Positions 1 to 8,305 of a stretch of DNA of 64,000 nucleotides are shown in pieces (the stretch's first letter is position 1; every line of letters starts with the position of its first letter). Origin of the DNA: Asanoa hainanensis (GTDB lineage: Bacteria; Actinomycetota; Actinomycetes; Mycobacteriales; Micromonosporaceae). A program made the translations under genes and the position numbers. The stretch lies in the NCBI RefSeq assembly GCF_900188485.1, contig NZ_FZPH01000008.1, positions 124,001 to 188,000 of the forward strand, given 5' to 3'. The notes beneath the pieces are model-generated. The model saw only the letters and a list, made by a program, of their open reading frames with translations, did no database searches and had not been told where the DNA came from.

Positions 1-4
1 CACA

Positions 5-59
5 CCTCCTGACGAGGCCAGCACCCGCGAATCGTGCCTTCGCCCGGGAAATCGGGCGA
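5..59 (-). promoter_or_regulatory. Leader of a minus-strand gene beyond the left edge
   Basis: Read on the minus strand, positions 10 to 5 give AGGAGG, a full Shine-Dalgarno sequence pointing out of the left edge. Positions 40-46 and 53-59 form a perfect hairpin (TCGCCCG / CGGGCGA, 6-nt loop). This looks like the 5' untranslated region of a gene starting left of position 1. I see nothing else I can name in 1-150. Confidence 0.3.
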
Positions 60-150
60 GACAGTCACGAGTGCATTTCTCTACCAGACTAAGTCACGCA
101 CCGTAGTCCAAATGGTCAGTTGCTTCTGTGCGAACGGGTGAGTCTGCCGA

Positions 151-1893
151 TTAGGCCAGGGCTTCCGCCTTTCGGAGCAACTCCCGGTAGCGGCCTGCTC
201 CACGGACGGGCGACGCCCAGCCGGCGGACGCCTCCACCAGTCGGGTGTCGGGTTTCTCCAACCAGGACAAAATTCGCTCGGTCTCCTCGGCGGTCGCGCT
301 CGGAACCGGGCCGTGGCCGGGCAGCACCGTCTCGGCCGTCGCGCGGAGCATCTCGATCGTCGCGCGTGGATGCACCCGGGGTGGCGAGTTGCCGGCCGCG
401 GCCAGCCGCCCCTGCCGCACGATCGCGAGCTCCCACCCGCCGTCGCCGGCCCGCCGCGCCGCGACGAGCTCGGTGATCGAGGTGAGGCCGAAGAGCCGCT
501 GCATCCGGACGGCCGCCCGTAGCACCGCGGCCAGCCGGCCGCGGATCACCGCCGCGTCTTCGTAGCGGCGCGCGTCGGACAGCACCGAGATGCGGCTGAG
601 CAGCGCCTCGACCACCGCCCGCGGGTCGCCCGTGGTCGCCGAGCGAAAGGGTGCGGCGGCGGCCTCCTCGTACGCCTCCGGACTGATCTTGTGCTCGCAC
701 GGCGCCGCGCATTTGCCCAGCTCGGCCAGCGCGCACGCGGGCGTCGTGGTCTTGGCCGAGAGGCGCAGGGTGCACTGCCGGAGCGGGATCGCGTCGTGCA
801 CCGCCGCCGCGGCCAGGTCGGCGGCCCGCTTGGAGGTGAAGGGCCCGAGGTAGGCGGTGTCGCCCTCGGCCAGCGCGCGCACCACCGACAGCCGCGGGTA
901 GGGCTCGTCGGTGAGCTTGAGCCAGACCACCCGCTCCGGGAACTTCGAGCGCCGGTTGTAGGGCGGGGCATGCGCAGCGATCAGCCGGAGCTCACGGATC
1001 TCGGCCTCCAGCCCGTGCGCGCACTCGACGGCGTCGACCCGCTCCGCGGCGTTGAGCATCTCGGACATCCGGGCGCGCTTCTCGGCGGCGGTGAAGTAGC
1101 TGCGGACCCGGGTGGCGATGTCGACCGAGGTGCCGACGTAGAGCGGGCGGTCGTCGGCGGCCCGGAAGATGTAGACCCCGGGACCGTGCGGCAGTCCCTC
1201 GGCCAGGTGTCGCTTGCGCCGCTGGGTCGGGGTGACCGCCTTCTGGAACTCGATCGCGTCGCCGACCGTGGTCACGTTGTGGCTGCCCAGCCGGCCGATC
1301 ATGGCGTGCAGCACGTCGACCGTGGCCAGGGCGTCGTCGAGCGCCCGGTGGGTGGGCTGGCGGGCGGTGCGGAAGTGCGCGGCCAGCGTGCCCAGCTTGC
1401 GGTTGGGCACCTCGTCGCGGAGGAGCACCCGGCGGGCCAGCGCGGCGGTGTCGAGGACCCGCGGGTTGGGCCAGGTGTAGCCGAACTTGGCGCACGCCGC
1501 CTTGAGGAAGCCCACGTCGTAGGGCGCGTTGTGGGCCACCAACACGGCGCCCTGGATGAACTCGAGGAACGGCGGCAGCACCTCTTCGATCGGCGGCGCG
1601 GGCAGCACCATCGCCTCGGTGATGCCGGTCAGCACCGTGATGAACGGCGGGATCGGCTGGCCCGGGTTGACCAGCGTGGCCAGCACGCCCAGCTCGTCGC
1701 CGCCGCGCACCTTGACCGCACCGACCTCGGTGATGCCCCCGCCGTCGGGCGCGCCGCCGGTGGTCTCGAGGTCGACCACCACGAAGGTCGTGTCGCGCAG
1801 GCTGGTCGCGGCAGCGGTCAGCACGCCGTCGAGCGTGCCCTGGACGAAGAGCGGTTCCACCACGTGCAGGACGTTAGAACGCCGGTACGACAC
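151..1893 (-). CDS. DEDDh exonuclease with GIY-YIG (UvrC-like) domain
   Basis: The 580-residue protein joins two nuclease modules. The N-terminal part is a DnaQ/PolC-epsilon type 3'-5' exonuclease: VVVDLETTGG near residue 40 is ExoI, HNAPYDVGFL near 120 is ExoII, and HRALDDA near 185 supplies the DEDDh histidine and last aspartate. From about residue 235 a GIY-YIG core follows (GVYIFRAADDRPLYVGTS), then a UvrC-like C-terminal part with Cys residues. The architecture matches the Rv2191 / UvrC-family-exonuclease fusion of actinobacteria, probably acting in DNA repair. The GTG at 1893 gives the longest frame but has only a weak ribosome site. A GTG about ten codons in, just before VVEPLF, is an alternative start. 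It is transcribed away from the NYN gene on the other strand. Confidence 0.9.
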   Translation of the reverse strand: MSYRRSNVLHVVEPLFVQGTLDGVLTAAATSLRDTTFVVVDLETTGGAPDGGGITEVGAVKVRGGDELGVLATLVNPGQPIPPFITVLTGITEAMVLPAPPIEEVLPPFLEFIQGAVLVAHNAPYDVGFLKAACAKFGYTWPNPRVLDTAALARRVLLRDEVPNRKLGTLAAHFRTARQPTHRALDDALATVDVLHAMIGRLGSHNVTTVGDAIEFQKAVTPTQRRKRHLAEGLPHGPGVYIFRAADDRPLYVGTSVDIATRVRSYFTAAEKRARMSEMLNAAERVDAVECAHGLEAEIRELRLIAAHAPPYNRRSKFPERVVWLKLTDEPYPRLSVVRALAEGDTAYLGPFTSKRAADLAAAAVHDAIPLRQCTLRLSAKTTTPACALAELGKCAAPCEHKISPEAYEEAAAAPFRSATTGDPRAVVEALLSRISVLSDARRYEDAAVIRGRLAAVLRAAVRMQRLFGLTSITELVAARRAGDGGWELAIVRQGRLAAAGNSPPRVHPRATIEMLRATAETVLPGHGPVPSATAEETERILSWLEKPDTRLVEASAGWASPVRGAGRYRELLRKAEALA

Positions 1894-1991
1894 TTCTGTC
1901 GCACGGGCCCCAGGCGTTTCGCCGTACCCGGTGAGAAAAGATCGACTACATCGACGGGCGCCGGAGTGGCGGTCGGTGGGAGACTTGCTCC

Positions 1992-3368
1992 ATGTCCGAG
2001 CCCGAACCGCGCGACGGCCGCCTTCCCGAGGAAGCGGTCCCGCCGTCGTACGCCGGTCCGGAGCCGGAAGCCGAGCCTCTCCTGCCCGAGCCGGTCCGCC
2101 AGCGCGTCGTCGCGCTGGCCGCCTCCGCGCTGCCCGGCCTGCCCTTCGACGAGCAGCCCGTGCCGCTGCGCCGGGTGGCCAAGTTCGCGCCCAACCGGCG
2201 GGCCCGGCTGGGTGGCCCCGCCATCGCCGCGCAGCTCTCCGCCGACTCGCTGTTCCGCCAGCGGATCTCCACCCGGGTGATCGCCGAGGTCGGTGACCTG
2301 GGCGCCGCCGTCCTCGAGGGCATCTGCCCGGCCGCCGCCGACCCGGTCGAGGTCGCCGCGCTGGCCTATCTTGCCCGGCCGACCGGCTGGCGTGAGCTGG
2401 TCGAAGCGGCCGGCGACGCGGTCCGCGCGGAGGCCGACAGCGCCGCCGTAGCCGGCCTGGTCCGCGACGCCGAGCAGCGCACCGCGCGGGCCGAGCACGA
2501 CCGCGCCGTCGCCCGCAGCGAGGCCGACAAGCTCCGCGACGAGCTGGCCCGGGTCAGTGCCGAGCTCGGATCGCTCCGCGAGGAGCTGCGGGTGCAGGCC
2601 CGGTCGCTGCGCGAGCTGCAGACCCGCGAGCGCAAGGCGACCGAGATGCTCGCCACCGAGAAGGGCCGGGCCGCCCGCGCCGCCGCCGACCACGACGCCG
2701 AGCTGCGCCGGGTGCGCGCCCGGCTCGCGGAGGCGGAGACCGTGGCCGGCAGCGCGCGGCAGAGCGCCAAGGAGGCGCGCTCGGTCGACGACGCGCGGCT
2801 GTGGCTCCTGCTGGAGACGATCGGCCAGGCCGCCGTCGGGTTGCGCCGCGAGCTCGCCCTCGAACCCACCGACCGGCGCCCGGCCGACTACGTGGCCGAG
2901 GCGCACGGCGACCAGCCCGGCACCCCCGCCTCCGCCGCCCGCGCGCTCGACACCGACGACCCCGCCCGCCTCGACCAGCTGCTCGCCCTGCCGCGCGCCC
3001 ATCTGGTGGTCGACGGATACAACGTCACCAAACGGGGGTACGGCGAGATGTCGCTCGAACAGCAGCGCAAGCGGCTGATCACGGGCCTCGGCGGGATCGC
3101 GGCGCAGACCGGCGACGAGGTGACGGTGGTCTTCGACGGCGCCGAGCGGGTGCACGGCCTGCCACCGGCGCCGCGTGGTGTCCGGGTGCTGTTCTCCCGC
3201 AAGGGCGAGACCGCCGACGAGCTGATCCGGCGGTTGGTCCGCGCCGAGCCGGCCGGGCGGCCGGTGGTGGTGGTGAGTTCGGACCGTGAGGTCGCCGATG
3301 GTGTACGCCGGCACGGCGCCTACCCGCTGGGCGCGGATGCCCTGGTCAGGCGGTTGTCCCGGAGTTGA
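1992..3368 (+). CDS. NYN-domain (YacP-like) RNA-binding/nuclease protein
   Basis: This 458-residue protein has three parts. The N-terminal third is a helical region without a family I can name. Residues about 160-290 are rich in Ala, Arg, Glu and Leu with heptad-like spacing, so a long coiled coil is likely. The C-terminal 140 residues form a NYN/YacP domain with HLVVDGYNVTKRGYG, VTVVFDGAE, KGETADELIRRL and VVVSSDREVADG, which supply the acidic residues of a PIN-like active site. YacP (Rae1) cleaves mRNA on the ribosome in Bacillus; the role in actinobacteria is less clear. ATG 1992 follows a purine-rich GGTGGGAGA. It is divergent from the exonuclease gene, with about 100 bp between them. Confidence 0.85.
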   Translation: MSEPEPRDGRLPEEAVPPSYAGPEPEAEPLLPEPVRQRVVALAASALPGLPFDEQPVPLRRVAKFAPNRRARLGGPAIAAQLSADSLFRQRISTRVIAEVGDLGAAVLEGICPAAADPVEVAALAYLARPTGWRELVEAAGDAVRAEADSAAVAGLVRDAEQRTARAEHDRAVARSEADKLRDELARVSAELGSLREELRVQARSLRELQTRERKATEMLATEKGRAARAAADHDAELRRVRARLAEAETVAGSARQSAKEARSVDDARLWLLLETIGQAAVGLRRELALEPTDRRPADYVAEAHGDQPGTPASAARALDTDDPARLDQLLALPRAHLVVDGYNVTKRGYGEMSLEQQRKRLITGLGGIAAQTGDEVTVVFDGAERVHGLPPAPRGVRVLFSRKGETADELIRRLVRAEPAGRPVVVVSSDREVADGVRRHGAYPLGADALVRRLSRS

Positions 3369-3440
3369 CCCGGCATTTTTGTCGGACCCGCTCGCTAGCG
3401 TCTACGTCACAGACGGTGTCTTCCTAGACAGGAGCCTGTG

Positions 3441-3668
3441 ATGCTCATCGACTGCTCAAGCTGCGCGGTGCGCGGCGCGGCGTGCCGAGGGTGCTTCGTC
3501 AACGCGCTGCTCGACGCTCCGGCCGAGATCGAGGGCCTCGATGCCGACGAGCTACGCGCGATCGAGGTGTTCGCGCGGGCCGGCTTCGAGGTCGAGGTGG
3601 TCAGCGCGCAGCCGGCCGCGCTACGGATGGTGCGGCCCCGCTCGCGATCCGGGTTTCGGGTCGCCTGA
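3441..3668 (+). CDS. Small cysteine-rich conserved protein
   Basis: This 75-residue protein begins MLIDCSSCAVRGAACRGCFVNALLD and so carries four cysteines in the first 20 residues (CxxC...CxxC spacing), which suggests a metal or Fe-S site or a zinc knuckle. The rest is a short helical tail (DADELRAIEVFARAGFEVEVV). I do not recognise a named family with confidence, though short CSSCAVRGAACRGC-type proteins recur in actinobacteria. ATG 3441 is preferred over the GTG at 3438 because AGGAG at 3430-3434 then has normal spacing. It stands alone between the NYN gene and the M48 protease and ends in a hairpin. Confidence 0.7.
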   Translation: MLIDCSSCAVRGAACRGCFVNALLDAPAEIEGLDADELRAIEVFARAGFEVEVVSAQPAALRMVRPRSRSGFRVA

Positions 3669-3675
3669 TCGCTGA

Positions 3676-3694
3676 CGATCCGGAGCCCGGATCG
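3676..3694 (+). terminator. Hairpin after the Cys-rich gene
   Basis: A perfect 7-bp stem (CGATCCG / CGGATCG) with a 5-nt loop lies 8 nt after the stop codon at 3668. It is followed by CCTGACCTTTACT, which is only weakly T-rich. It is probably an intrinsic terminator of the GC-rich actinobacterial type. Confidence 0.45.
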
Positions 3695-3743
3695 CCTGAC
3701 CTTTACTATGATCCGATGCTCGCGGGAGTGACCGGAAGGCGCG

Positions 3744-3761
3744 TTGCCGCGTCAGCGGCAA
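3744..3761 (+). promoter_or_regulatory. Hairpin in the leader of the M48 protease gene
   Basis: TTGCCGC, GTCA loop and GCGGCAA form a perfect 7-bp stem. It sits 15 nt before the GGAGGAGG ribosome site (3776-3783) of the protease gene. Shorter complementary blocks (AGGC/GCCT, ACCGG/CCGG) flank it, so the whole 3720-3785 leader could fold. TACTAT at 3704-3709 would make a usable -10 box. I could not match the fold to a named riboswitch. Confidence 0.35.
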
Positions 3762-3792
3762 GGTGCCTGAGGACCGGAGGAGGCATTGCCTG

Positions 3793-5052
3793 GTGACGCC
3801 ACGGTGGTGGGCGGTGGTCGCCTTCTGCGTGCTCGCGGTCGCCCTGGCGGTGACCGTCGTCGTGCTGGTGCCCTGGCACCGGCCGCCCGCGCCGCGGGCC
3901 GACCAGGTCGCGGCGCTGCGGTCGCTGCCGGCCGAGCAGGTCGCCGCGGGCAAGGCCTTCCGCTCGGCATTGCGCCCCGCGGGCTACGGGAGCCTGCTGA
4001 TCGGGCTGGCGGTGGCGCTGGCGCTGGGGCTCAGCCCGCTCGGTGCCCGGCTGATCGAGGCCGTGGGTCGGCCGTTCGGTGATCACTGGGTGGCTCAGGC
4101 CATCCTCGGCGCGTTCGCCGTGCTGCTGGTCGCCGACCTGGTCACCCTGCCGTTCGCCGCCTGGCGGCACACGGTGATGACCCGCTACGGCTTGTCGACC
4201 CAGGGCTGGGGTGGCTGGACGGTCGACCTGCTCAAGGGCTACGCCGTGTCCGCCGTGATCGGTGTGGTGGCGCTGCTGGGCTTCTACGCGATCACCCATT
4301 TCGCGCCGCGCTGGTGGTGGGCCTGGGGCGCGGCCGGTGCCGCGACGCTGGCGGTGCTGCTCTCGTTCGTGCTGCCGGTGCTGGTCGAGCCGGTGTTCAA
4401 CAAGTTCACCCCGATGGCCGCCGGCCCACTGCGCACCGAGCTCATGCAGTTGGCCGAGACCGACGGCGTCCCGGTCCGCGACGTGCTCGTGGCCGACGCG
4501 TCCCGGCGCACCCGGGCGGTCAACGCCTACGTGTCCGGCCTCGGCCCGACCCGCCGCATCGTCGTCTACGACACCCTGCTGCGCGAGGCGCCACCGGCCG
4601 AGGTGGTCAGCGTCGTGGCACACGAGCTCGGGCACGCGAAAGACAACGACGTCCGCACCGGCACGCTGATCGGCGCGCTGGGCGCGGCGCTGGCGGTGGT
4701 CACCCTGTTCCTGCTGGGCGGCTGGACGGGCCTGCTGCGCACCGCCGGCGTCACCTCGATCGCCTCGCCCACGGCATTCGCGTTGCTGGTCGCCGTGGTC
4801 GCGGTCGCCGGCTTGGTCTCGTCACCGGCCCAGGCCCTGATCTCCCGGCGGGTCGAGATGCGGGCCGACGCGCACGCCCTGGCGTTGACGAACGACCCGA
4901 CCACCTTCGAGGCGATGCAGAGCCGGCTGTCGTCGGTCAACATCGGCGACCCCGACCCGCCGCGCTGGGAATACCTCTTCGGCGCGTCCCATCCGTCCAC
5001 CGTGGAGCGCATGGCCGCGGCCCGCGCCTACGCCCGCGGCGAAAGGCCCTAG
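3793..5052 (+). CDS. M48 family membrane metalloprotease (Ste24/CAAX-protease-like)
   Basis: This 419-residue integral membrane protease has a hydrophobic N-terminal segment (WWAVVAFCVLAVALAVTVVV) and further membrane spans. It carries the zinc motif HELGH in VVAHELGHAKDND. The C-terminal glutamate ligand probably lies in RRVEMRADAHALAL, the usual ExxxD of M48A enzymes. By family it cleaves membrane or prenylated substrates, but the bacterial targets are unknown. The GTG at 3793 is chosen because GGAGGAGG lies about 9 nt upstream. An in-frame GTG at 3763 would place that ribosome site inside the gene. It is followed after 4 nt by pimB, so the two are probably cotranscribed. Confidence 0.85.
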   Translation: MTPRWWAVVAFCVLAVALAVTVVVLVPWHRPPAPRADQVAALRSLPAEQVAAGKAFRSALRPAGYGSLLIGLAVALALGLSPLGARLIEAVGRPFGDHWVAQAILGAFAVLLVADLVTLPFAAWRHTVMTRYGLSTQGWGGWTVDLLKGYAVSAVIGVVALLGFYAITHFAPRWWWAWGAAGAATLAVLLSFVLPVLVEPVFNKFTPMAAGPLRTELMQLAETDGVPVRDVLVADASRRTRAVNAYVSGLGPTRRIVVYDTLLREAPPAEVVSVVAHELGHAKDNDVRTGTLIGALGAALAVVTLFLLGGWTGLLRTAGVTSIASPTAFALLVAVVAVAGLVSSPAQALISRRVEMRADAHALALTNDPTTFEAMQSRLSSVNIGDPDPPRWEYLFGASHPSTVERMAAARAYARGERP

Positions 5053-5056
5053 ACCG

Positions 5057-6181
5057 GTGAGTCGCACCCTGCTCGTCACCAACGACTTCCCGCCCCGCCC
5101 CGGCGGCATCCAGAAGTTCGTCCACCAGCTGGCGGTTCGGCAACCGGCCGGCTCGGTGGTGGTCTACTCGTCGACCTGGCGCGGCGCCGACAAGTTCGAC
5201 GCCGACCAGCCCTTCGAGGTGGTCCGCGAGTCCACGGGGGTGCTCCTACCGACCCCGGCGGTCGCCCGCCGCGCGGCGGAGCTGGCCCTGGCACACGAGT
5301 GCGACACGGTCTGGTTCGGCGCGGCCGCGCCGCTGGGCCTGCTGGCCGACGGCCTACGCCGCCGGGCGGGCATCTCCCGGGTGGTCGCCCTGACCCACGG
5401 CCACGAGATCGGCTGGGCGGCCCTGCCCGGCGCCCGGGGCCTGCTCCGCCGCATCGCTCGCGGCGCGGACGTGATCACCTACCTGACCGACTACCAGCGC
5501 ACCCGCCTGGAGCGCGCCCTGCACGGCCTGACCGACCTGCGCCGCCTGGCACCGGGCGTCGACGTCGACTTGTTCCACCCGGACGTCGACGGCAGCGCCG
5601 TCCGCGCCCGCCACGGCATCGAGAACCGCCCGGTCGTGGTCTGCGTCTCCCGGCTGGTGCCGCGCAAGGGCCAGGACGCCCTGATCCGGGCCATGCCCGC
5701 GATCATCAAGACGGTCCCGGAAGCCGTCCTCCTGCTGGTGGGCGGCGGCCCCAACCACGAACGCCTCCGCCGCCTGGCCACCTCGCTGGGCGTGACCGAC
5801 CACGTGGTCATCACCCGCGGCGTCCCATGGGAAGAGCTACCGGCCCACTACGCGGCGGGCGACGTCTTCGCGATGCCCTGCCGCACCCGCAACCGCGGCC
5901 TCGACGTGGAAGGCCTGGGCATCGTCTACCTGGAGGCCTCAGCCACCGGCCTCCCGGTAGTCGCGGGCGACTCAGGCGGCGCACCGGACGCGGTCCGCGA
6001 GGGCGAAACAGGCTACGTAGTCGACGGCCGCGACATCACCCAGATCGCCGACCGCGTCACCACCCTGCTGTCCGACCCGACCCTGGCCCGCCGCATGGGC
6101 CAGGCCGGCCGAGCCTGGGTCGAACGAGACTGGCGCTGGCAAACCCAGGCCACCCGCATGCGCGCCCTACTGACCCCCTAG
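5057..6181 (+). CDS. pimB: GDP-mannose-dependent alpha-mannosyltransferase PimB'
   Basis: The 374-residue GT-B (GT4) enzyme should add the second mannose to phosphatidylinositol mannoside from GDP-mannose at the inner face of the membrane. The match to M. tuberculosis Rv2188c is extensive: it opens MSRTLLVTNDFPPRPGGIQ, has VWFGAAAPLGLLA, a THGHEIGWAALPGAR segment, VVVCVSRLVPRKGQD, VFAMPCRTRNRGLDVEGLGIVYLEAS (the nucleotide-sugar EX7E region) and SGGAP. The GTG at 5057 is 4 nt after the protease stop. Together with the mannosyltransferase mptA near 58 kb it indicates PIM and lipomannan-type envelope lipids. Codon use toward the 3' end is slightly less GC-extreme but nothing suggests transfer. 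Confidence 0.93.
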   Translation: MSRTLLVTNDFPPRPGGIQKFVHQLAVRQPAGSVVVYSSTWRGADKFDADQPFEVVRESTGVLLPTPAVARRAAELALAHECDTVWFGAAAPLGLLADGLRRRAGISRVVALTHGHEIGWAALPGARGLLRRIARGADVITYLTDYQRTRLERALHGLTDLRRLAPGVDVDLFHPDVDGSAVRARHGIENRPVVVCVSRLVPRKGQDALIRAMPAIIKTVPEAVLLLVGGGPNHERLRRLATSLGVTDHVVITRGVPWEELPAHYAAGDVFAMPCRTRNRGLDVEGLGIVYLEASATGLPVVAGDSGGAPDAVREGETGYVVDGRDITQIADRVTTLLSDPTLARRMGQAGRAWVERDWRWQTQATRMRALLTP

Positions 6182-6241
6182 GACGCCATCCGGCGTCGAT
6201 GCGGCGATCAGGGTGTGGCGAACTTTGTTCGTGCCGGAGGG

Positions 6242-6628
6242 CTACTCGGCGCGGAACAGGAACCAGCGGATGTCATCGAGTCCGTCCAGCGCGCGGGTGT
6301 CCACGTCGGACGGGTTTGCCTGCGACCGGGCGGCGAGGCTCTCCGCGAGGGCGACGGCCTTGGGGCTGAGCTGACCGAAGCGCCGGGCCGTGTGGCCCAG
6401 GCACAGGCCGGCCAGTCCGAGCAACGGACTGCCGGCCTGCGCCCGGGTTCCCACCTCGACGCACCACCCTTCGACGAACTCGGGGTCGTCGTCGTACAGC
6501 GCGATTCCCACCAGTACGTCCGCGGCCTCGCCCGGGTCGGTGTCCTCGCGTAGCGCCCGATCGAGGACCTCCGCCACGACGTCGTGGGGGAGGGCCGGCG
6601 GGTTCTCGTAGACGTTGTGGGTGTGCAT
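6242..6628 (-). CDS. Hypothetical acidic protein
   Basis: This 128-residue acidic protein opens MHTHNVYENPPALPHDVV and includes DADVLVGIALYDDDPEFVEGWCVEVG and LLGLAGLCLGHTARRFG. It looks like a small helical-repeat protein, of the kind that often turns up as an immunity or adaptor protein (for example HEAT-like). I do not recognise a family and assign no function. ATG at 6626-6628. It lies 12 nt downstream of a methyltransferase on the same strand, so the two probably form an operon that converges on pimB. Confidence 0.65.
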   Translation of the reverse strand: MHTHNVYENPPALPHDVVAEVLDRALREDTDPGEAADVLVGIALYDDDPEFVEGWCVEVGTRAQAGSPLLGLAGLCLGHTARRFGQLSPKAVALAESLAARSQANPSDVDTRALDGLDDIRWFLFRAE

Positions 6629-6640
6629 CTGGCGGCCTGG

Positions 6641-7300
6641 TTAGAGGAGGTCGGAGTCGGGGCGCTTGCTGGCTACCAGGATGGCGTGCGGGGTCAGTTC
6701 GTCGTGGATCGGTTCACGGACCACGCGGACCTGCACGTCGAAGCCGGCCGCAGCCAGGAACGCGGCCACCTGGTCCGGTTGGCGGCGGCGGAAGACCAGG
6801 TCGATCTCGTGGCCCCAGGCCTCCGTGCGGTGCCGGGGCTCGTCGCCTACCTGGAAGGCCACCCACAGCAGGCCGCCGGAACGCAGCGCCCGGTGGAAAC
6901 GGGCCAGTACCTCCGGCAGGACCTCGTCCGGGAGGTGAATCAGGGAGTAGTTGGCCAGCAGGCCCGCGAGACTCCCCGGCGCCTGGTTCAGGTCGAGCAT
7001 CGAGCCCTCGGTGAAGGTGATGTCGGGGTTCTCCGCCCGCGCGATCGCGAGGAAGCCGGGGGTGAGGTCCAGGCCCGCGATATCGACACCGAGCCCGTGC
7101 AAGAAGCCGGTGGTCCGGCCGGGGCCACAGCCCACGTCGAGCACCGGGCCGTCACCGACGATCTCGGCGAACCAGGTCAGCAGCGCCCGGTGCAGCGGCC
7201 AACGCTCGAGCTCGTCGGCGAAGAGGTCGGCATAGCCGACGGCGATCGTGTTGTAGGACGTCCGGGTCTTGGTCACGAAGTCGGGTTCCAGCACGATCAT
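6641..7300 (-). CDS. Class I SAM-dependent methyltransferase
   Basis: This 219-residue protein has a standard Rossmann methyltransferase core: VLDVGCGPGRTTGFL is motif I, VDIAGLDLTPGFLAIAR is motif II, TFTEGSMLDL follows, and GGLLWVAFQVGD is the post-motif III strand. The substrate cannot be told from sequence; relatives of this size (Methyltransf_11/25) act on small molecules or lipids. ATG 7300 gives the N-terminus MIVLEPDFVTKTRTSYNTIA. It is upstream of the hypothetical gene at 6242 and divergent from the thioredoxin gene, with about 70 bp between the two starts. Confidence 0.85.
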   Translation of the reverse strand: MIVLEPDFVTKTRTSYNTIAVGYADLFADELERWPLHRALLTWFAEIVGDGPVLDVGCGPGRTTGFLHGLGVDIAGLDLTPGFLAIARAENPDITFTEGSMLDLNQAPGSLAGLLANYSLIHLPDEVLPEVLARFHRALRSGGLLWVAFQVGDEPRHRTEAWGHEIDLVFRRRQPDQVAAFLAAAGFDVQVRVVREPIHDELTPHAILVASKRPDSDLL

Positions 7301-7369
7301 GGACCTTACTCATGTGAGACGTGGGCCACGTCATGGCGCCGGGGTGGGTGATCGTGGCAACTTAGGTCC

Positions 7370-8209
7370 GTGGGCTCCTCCGCCGTCACCGGCCTCGTGG
7401 TGGCCGCCGCCGTGCTGGTGGTGGCGACCGTCTTCGGTGTGTGGCGCAACCGGCACGACGGCCGCCTGCGGCCCGTGGCCGCGGGAGCAGTCGCGCGCGA
7501 CACCGACACACGCGCCTCGGGCGGAAGGGAACACCTGACCGCCACCAGCCACGACCGATCAGCCGCCGTCGGCAGCAACGCACCGGCCTCCGGGCACAAC
7601 GGCGGCCCCGGATCGGCCGATGGCCGCGAAGCGGGTTTGGCCGGCGGCAGCGCGGCGGGTTTGGCCGATGGCCACGACGCGGGTTTGGCCGGCGGCAGCG
7701 GGGTGGGCTTCGCGGGCGGCAGCCGGGTGGGTTCGGTCGACGGCCTTGGGGCGGGTTCGGTCGATGGCCACGACGCGGGCTTGGCTGGCGTTGGCGGGAG
7801 CGTCCCGGCCGAGAGCGTGACATCAGGAGCGCTGGCACTGCCCAGCGACGACCGTCCCGCGACCCTGGCCACCGACAGCACCCACCCGGCGGTTGACCGG
7901 ACGCTCCTGGACCTCGGCGTCGATCCGGCGACGCCGGTCACCCTGTTGCAGTTCTCGTCTGCCTTCTGCGCGCCCTGCCGGGTCACGCGGCGCGTTCTCG
8001 CGGACGTGGCCGCGATGGTCGACGGGGTCACCCACCTCGAGGTCGACGCCGAGAGTCACCTCGACGCCGTGCGCGCGCTGGACATCTGGCGTACGCCTAC
8101 CACGTTGATCGTGGCCGGTGGGCGGGTCGTGCAGCGCGCCTCCGGCGTGCCGGCGAAGGCCCAGGTGGTCGCCGCCGTCGCGCCGATGATCGATCAGGCC
8201 GAGCGATGA
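7370..8209 (+). CDS. Thioredoxin-family protein with an eight-repeat linker
   Basis: The 279-residue protein starts with one membrane segment (VTGLVVAAAVLVVATVFGVW), so the rest is likely tethered outside or at the membrane. Residues 81-144 are eight 8-residue Gly/Ala/Asp-rich repeats. The C-terminal 110 residues are a thioredoxin fold with SSAFCAPCRVTRRVL, an intact CxxC redox pair, and the cis-proline strand IWRTPTTLIV. It is probably a thiol-disulfide reductase or a thiol transfer protein. The start is the GTG at 7370. Its stop codon overlaps the start of the Cys leader peptide at 8206 (ATGA), and DUF4395 follows, a neighbourhood linked to sulfur metabolism in actinobacteria. Confidence 0.85.
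   Translation: MGSSAVTGLVVAAAVLVVATVFGVWRNRHDGRLRPVAAGAVARDTDTRASGGREHLTATSHDRSAAVGSNAPASGHNGGPGSADGREAGLAGGSAAGLADGHDAGLAGGSGVGFAGGSRVGSVDGLGAGSVDGHDAGLAGVGGSVPAESVTSGALALPSDDRPATLATDSTHPAVDRTLLDLGVDPATPVTLLQFSSAFCAPCRVTRRVLADVAAMVDGVTHLEVDAESHLDAVRALDIWRTPTTLIVAGGRVVQRASGVPAKAQVVAAVAPMIDQAER
7610..7801 (+). repeat. Eight tandem 24-bp units inside the thioredoxin gene
   Basis: Eight in-frame 24-bp units encode the 8-residue pattern G-[LSF]-[AV]-[DG]-G-x-x-[AV], for example GLADGHDA and GLAGGSGV. Two DNA variants alternate, one with GATGGCCACGAC and one with GGCGGCAGC, as expected from unequal crossing over. The array forms the linker between membrane anchor and redox domain. Confidence 0.85.
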
Positions 8210-8274
8210 ACGACAAGCTCACCCGCCGTCGCACCGTCGACCTTGGACGTCTTGCCGCGAGTCTCTGTCGCTGA
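8206..8274 (+). CDS. Cysteine-containing leader peptide upstream of DUF4395
   Basis: A 22-codon ORF begins at the ATG that overlaps the thioredoxin stop (ATGA). It ends with the codons for VDLGRLAASLCR followed by TGA. The ending V-D-L-x-R-x-A-S-x-x-C-R matches the short leader peptides found before sulfur-assimilation and sulfurtransferase genes in Streptomyces and mycobacteria (LHVDLCRLASAICR-like), where a near-terminal Cys codon is read as a cysteine sensor. Here the single Cys codon is next to last. The stop codon lies in the loop of a hairpin. Family membership is by pattern memory; the cysteine-sensing role is inference. Confidence 0.65.
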   Translation: MNDKLTRRRTVDLGRLAASLCR

Positions 8275-8305
8275 GCGACGAGACCAGCCCTGGCCCGACG
8301 AGACC
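8261..8305 (+). promoter_or_regulatory. Attenuator-like alternative hairpins at the leader stop codon
   Basis: The block GTCTC-T-GTCGC (8261-8271), covering the leader Cys codon, pairs with GCGAC-GAGAC (8275-8284) around the stop codon. The sequence CGACGAGACC occurs twice, at 8276-8285 and 8296-8305, so the same 5' arm could pair with either copy. A ribosome stalled at the Cys codon would hide the 5' arm. This fits translational or transcriptional attenuation of DUF4395. Confidence 0.5.

Noticed and set aside
691-2280. Long plus-strand open frame opposite the exonuclease gene
   Set aside because: Antisense shadow of a GC-rich gene: composition is Gly/Arg/Val-rich without domains, and the minus-strand frame has clear nuclease motifs.
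3700-3792. Riboswitch before the M48 protease gene
   Set aside because: There is a real hairpin, but I could not fit the c-di-AMP, c-di-GMP, cobalamin or other consensus cores; kept only as an unnamed leader hairpin.
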